Below, piece after piece: positions 63,665 through 64,000 of a stretch of 64,000 nt of DNA. This stretch comes from Aurantimonas coralicida DSM 14790 (GTDB lineage: Bacteria; Pseudomonadota; Alphaproteobacteria; Rhizobiales; Rhizobiaceae), in assembly GCF_000421645.1 (NCBI RefSeq), contig NZ_ATXK01000003.1, forward strand, positions 349,769 to 413,768, in the 5' to 3' direction. The notes beneath the pieces were generated by a model that was not told the DNA's origin, ran no database searches, and saw only the letters and a program-made list of their open reading frames with translations. Within the stretch, counting starts at the first letter, position 1. Each line of letters begins with the position of its first letter. The position numbers and the translations under genes are program-made.

Positions 63665-64000
63665 TTAATCTGCAACGCAGCCTGCAGCTTTGAAGTAATT
63701 CCAGCATTCGTCGGGTGTGAAGAGGGCGCAGATATCGCCGACAGCGCGCCAGAGATCATCCAAGGTTCGGGCGGCCGCCTTTCGAAGCAGCGTCTTCAGC
63801 TTTGAGAATGCCATTTCTATCGGATTGAGGTCGGGGGAGTATTTCGGCAGGAACAAGAGCCAGGCGCCCCGCTCGGCGATGGCCTGCGCGGCTCTTGGGC
63901 TCTTGTGTACGTTCAGGTTGTCCAGAATGACGACATCGCCGGGTTCGAGACATGGCGCCAGTTGCGTGCGCACGTAGACGTCGAACGCCGCGCCGTCCAT
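63665..64000 (-). CDS. IS630-family transposase, C-terminal part
   Basis: 111 residues are visible; the frame runs off the right edge, so the N-terminus (helix-turn-helix) is outside. The DDE catalytic part of IS630/Tc1-mariner transposases is clear: GDVVILDNLNVHKSPRAAQA (second Asp in LDNLNVHK) and LLFLPKYSPDLNPIEMAFSK with the final acidic residue in NPIE. The stop is TAA at 63665. IS630 members often use a programmed frameshift between two ORFs, so the missing part may be in another frame. Confidence 0.9.
   Translation of the reverse strand: MDGAAFDVYVRTQLAPCLEPGDVVILDNLNVHKSPRAAQAIAERGAWLLFLPKYSPDLNPIEMAFSKLKTLLRKAAARTLDDLWRAVGDICALFTPDECWNYFKAAGCVAD
63665..64000 (-). mobile_element. Partial IS630-family insertion sequence
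   Basis: The element enters from the right edge of the window. Its near end should lie shortly after the transposase stop, between about 63572 and 63664, but I cannot identify the terminal inverted repeat or the TA target duplication without the other end. Confidence 0.7.

Overview
The window is a high-GC stretch of an alphaproteobacterial chromosome, most likely from Hyphomicrobiales (Rhizobiales). The evidence is the fused anthranilate synthase TrpE(G) preceded by a short WWW-containing trpL leader, separate petA/petB/petC genes, a MarR/OmpR/EnvZ-type cluster divergent from a branched-chain aminotransferase, a BA14K-like protein tail, DUF1059 and DUF1285 proteins, and the lgt-midA-pgeF order. 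I cannot fix the genus. No rRNA, tRNA, CRISPR array or prophage is visible. The only mobile DNA is a partial IS630-family transposase at the right edge.

Layout. 1-2.9 kb: an iron-type ABC uptake system (permease cut by the window edge, binding protein) and a GMC oxidoreductase. 3.1-9.4 kb: a CSS/EAL c-di-GMP phosphodiesterase, the attenuated trpL-trpE(G) unit, a CDF metal exporter and a HisKA_2 sensor kinase. 9.4-12.3 kb: a leucine leader peptide, leuA and an alpha/beta hydrolase. 12.3-19.1 kb: mixed accessory genes (metallophosphoesterase, Nudix, glutathionyl-hydroquinone reductase type GST, GNAT with an arginine-rich leader ORF, two overlapping unknown envelope genes, an HxlR regulator divergent from a zinc-type oxidoreductase). 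19.1-30.1 kb: DacB, then the MoxR-DUF58-BatA/DUF4159-membrane protein cluster, divergent from DUF1285-CoA Nudix-CCA transferase. 30.1-38 kb: DUF1059, HemF, CaCA antiporter, TrmL and two overlapping ABC exporter half-subunits. 38.2-42.2 kb: petABC (cytochrome bc1), a monooxygenase-fold protein and apt. 42.2-55.3 kb, mostly on the minus strand: a GGDEF-EAL protein, two MaoC proteins, ychF, pth, rplY, prs, a lipoprotein, an M24-fold protein, pgeF, midA and lgt. 55.6-64 kb: UbiK, YbjN-proC-csaA, the marR-ompR-envZ operon, the aminotransferase, an MBL hydrolase, a repeat-containing secreted protein and the IS630 fragment.

How it fits together. Most genes are core housekeeping: aromatic and branched-chain amino acid synthesis, respiration, translation quality control, purine salvage and PRPP supply, and envelope maturation. 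The most distinctive layer is post-transcriptional control. trpL and leuL both look leaderless, with a plausible -10 element 6-7 bases before the ATG. A third, SD-driven 15-codon ORF rich in rare arginine codons precedes a GNAT acetyltransferase and overlaps one arm of a predicted hairpin. The best candidates for something undescribed are that arginine-rich leader, the leaderless leuL, the FLDGGG-repeat secreted protein, and the MoxR cluster whose von Willebrand-like partners have odd metal-site motifs.
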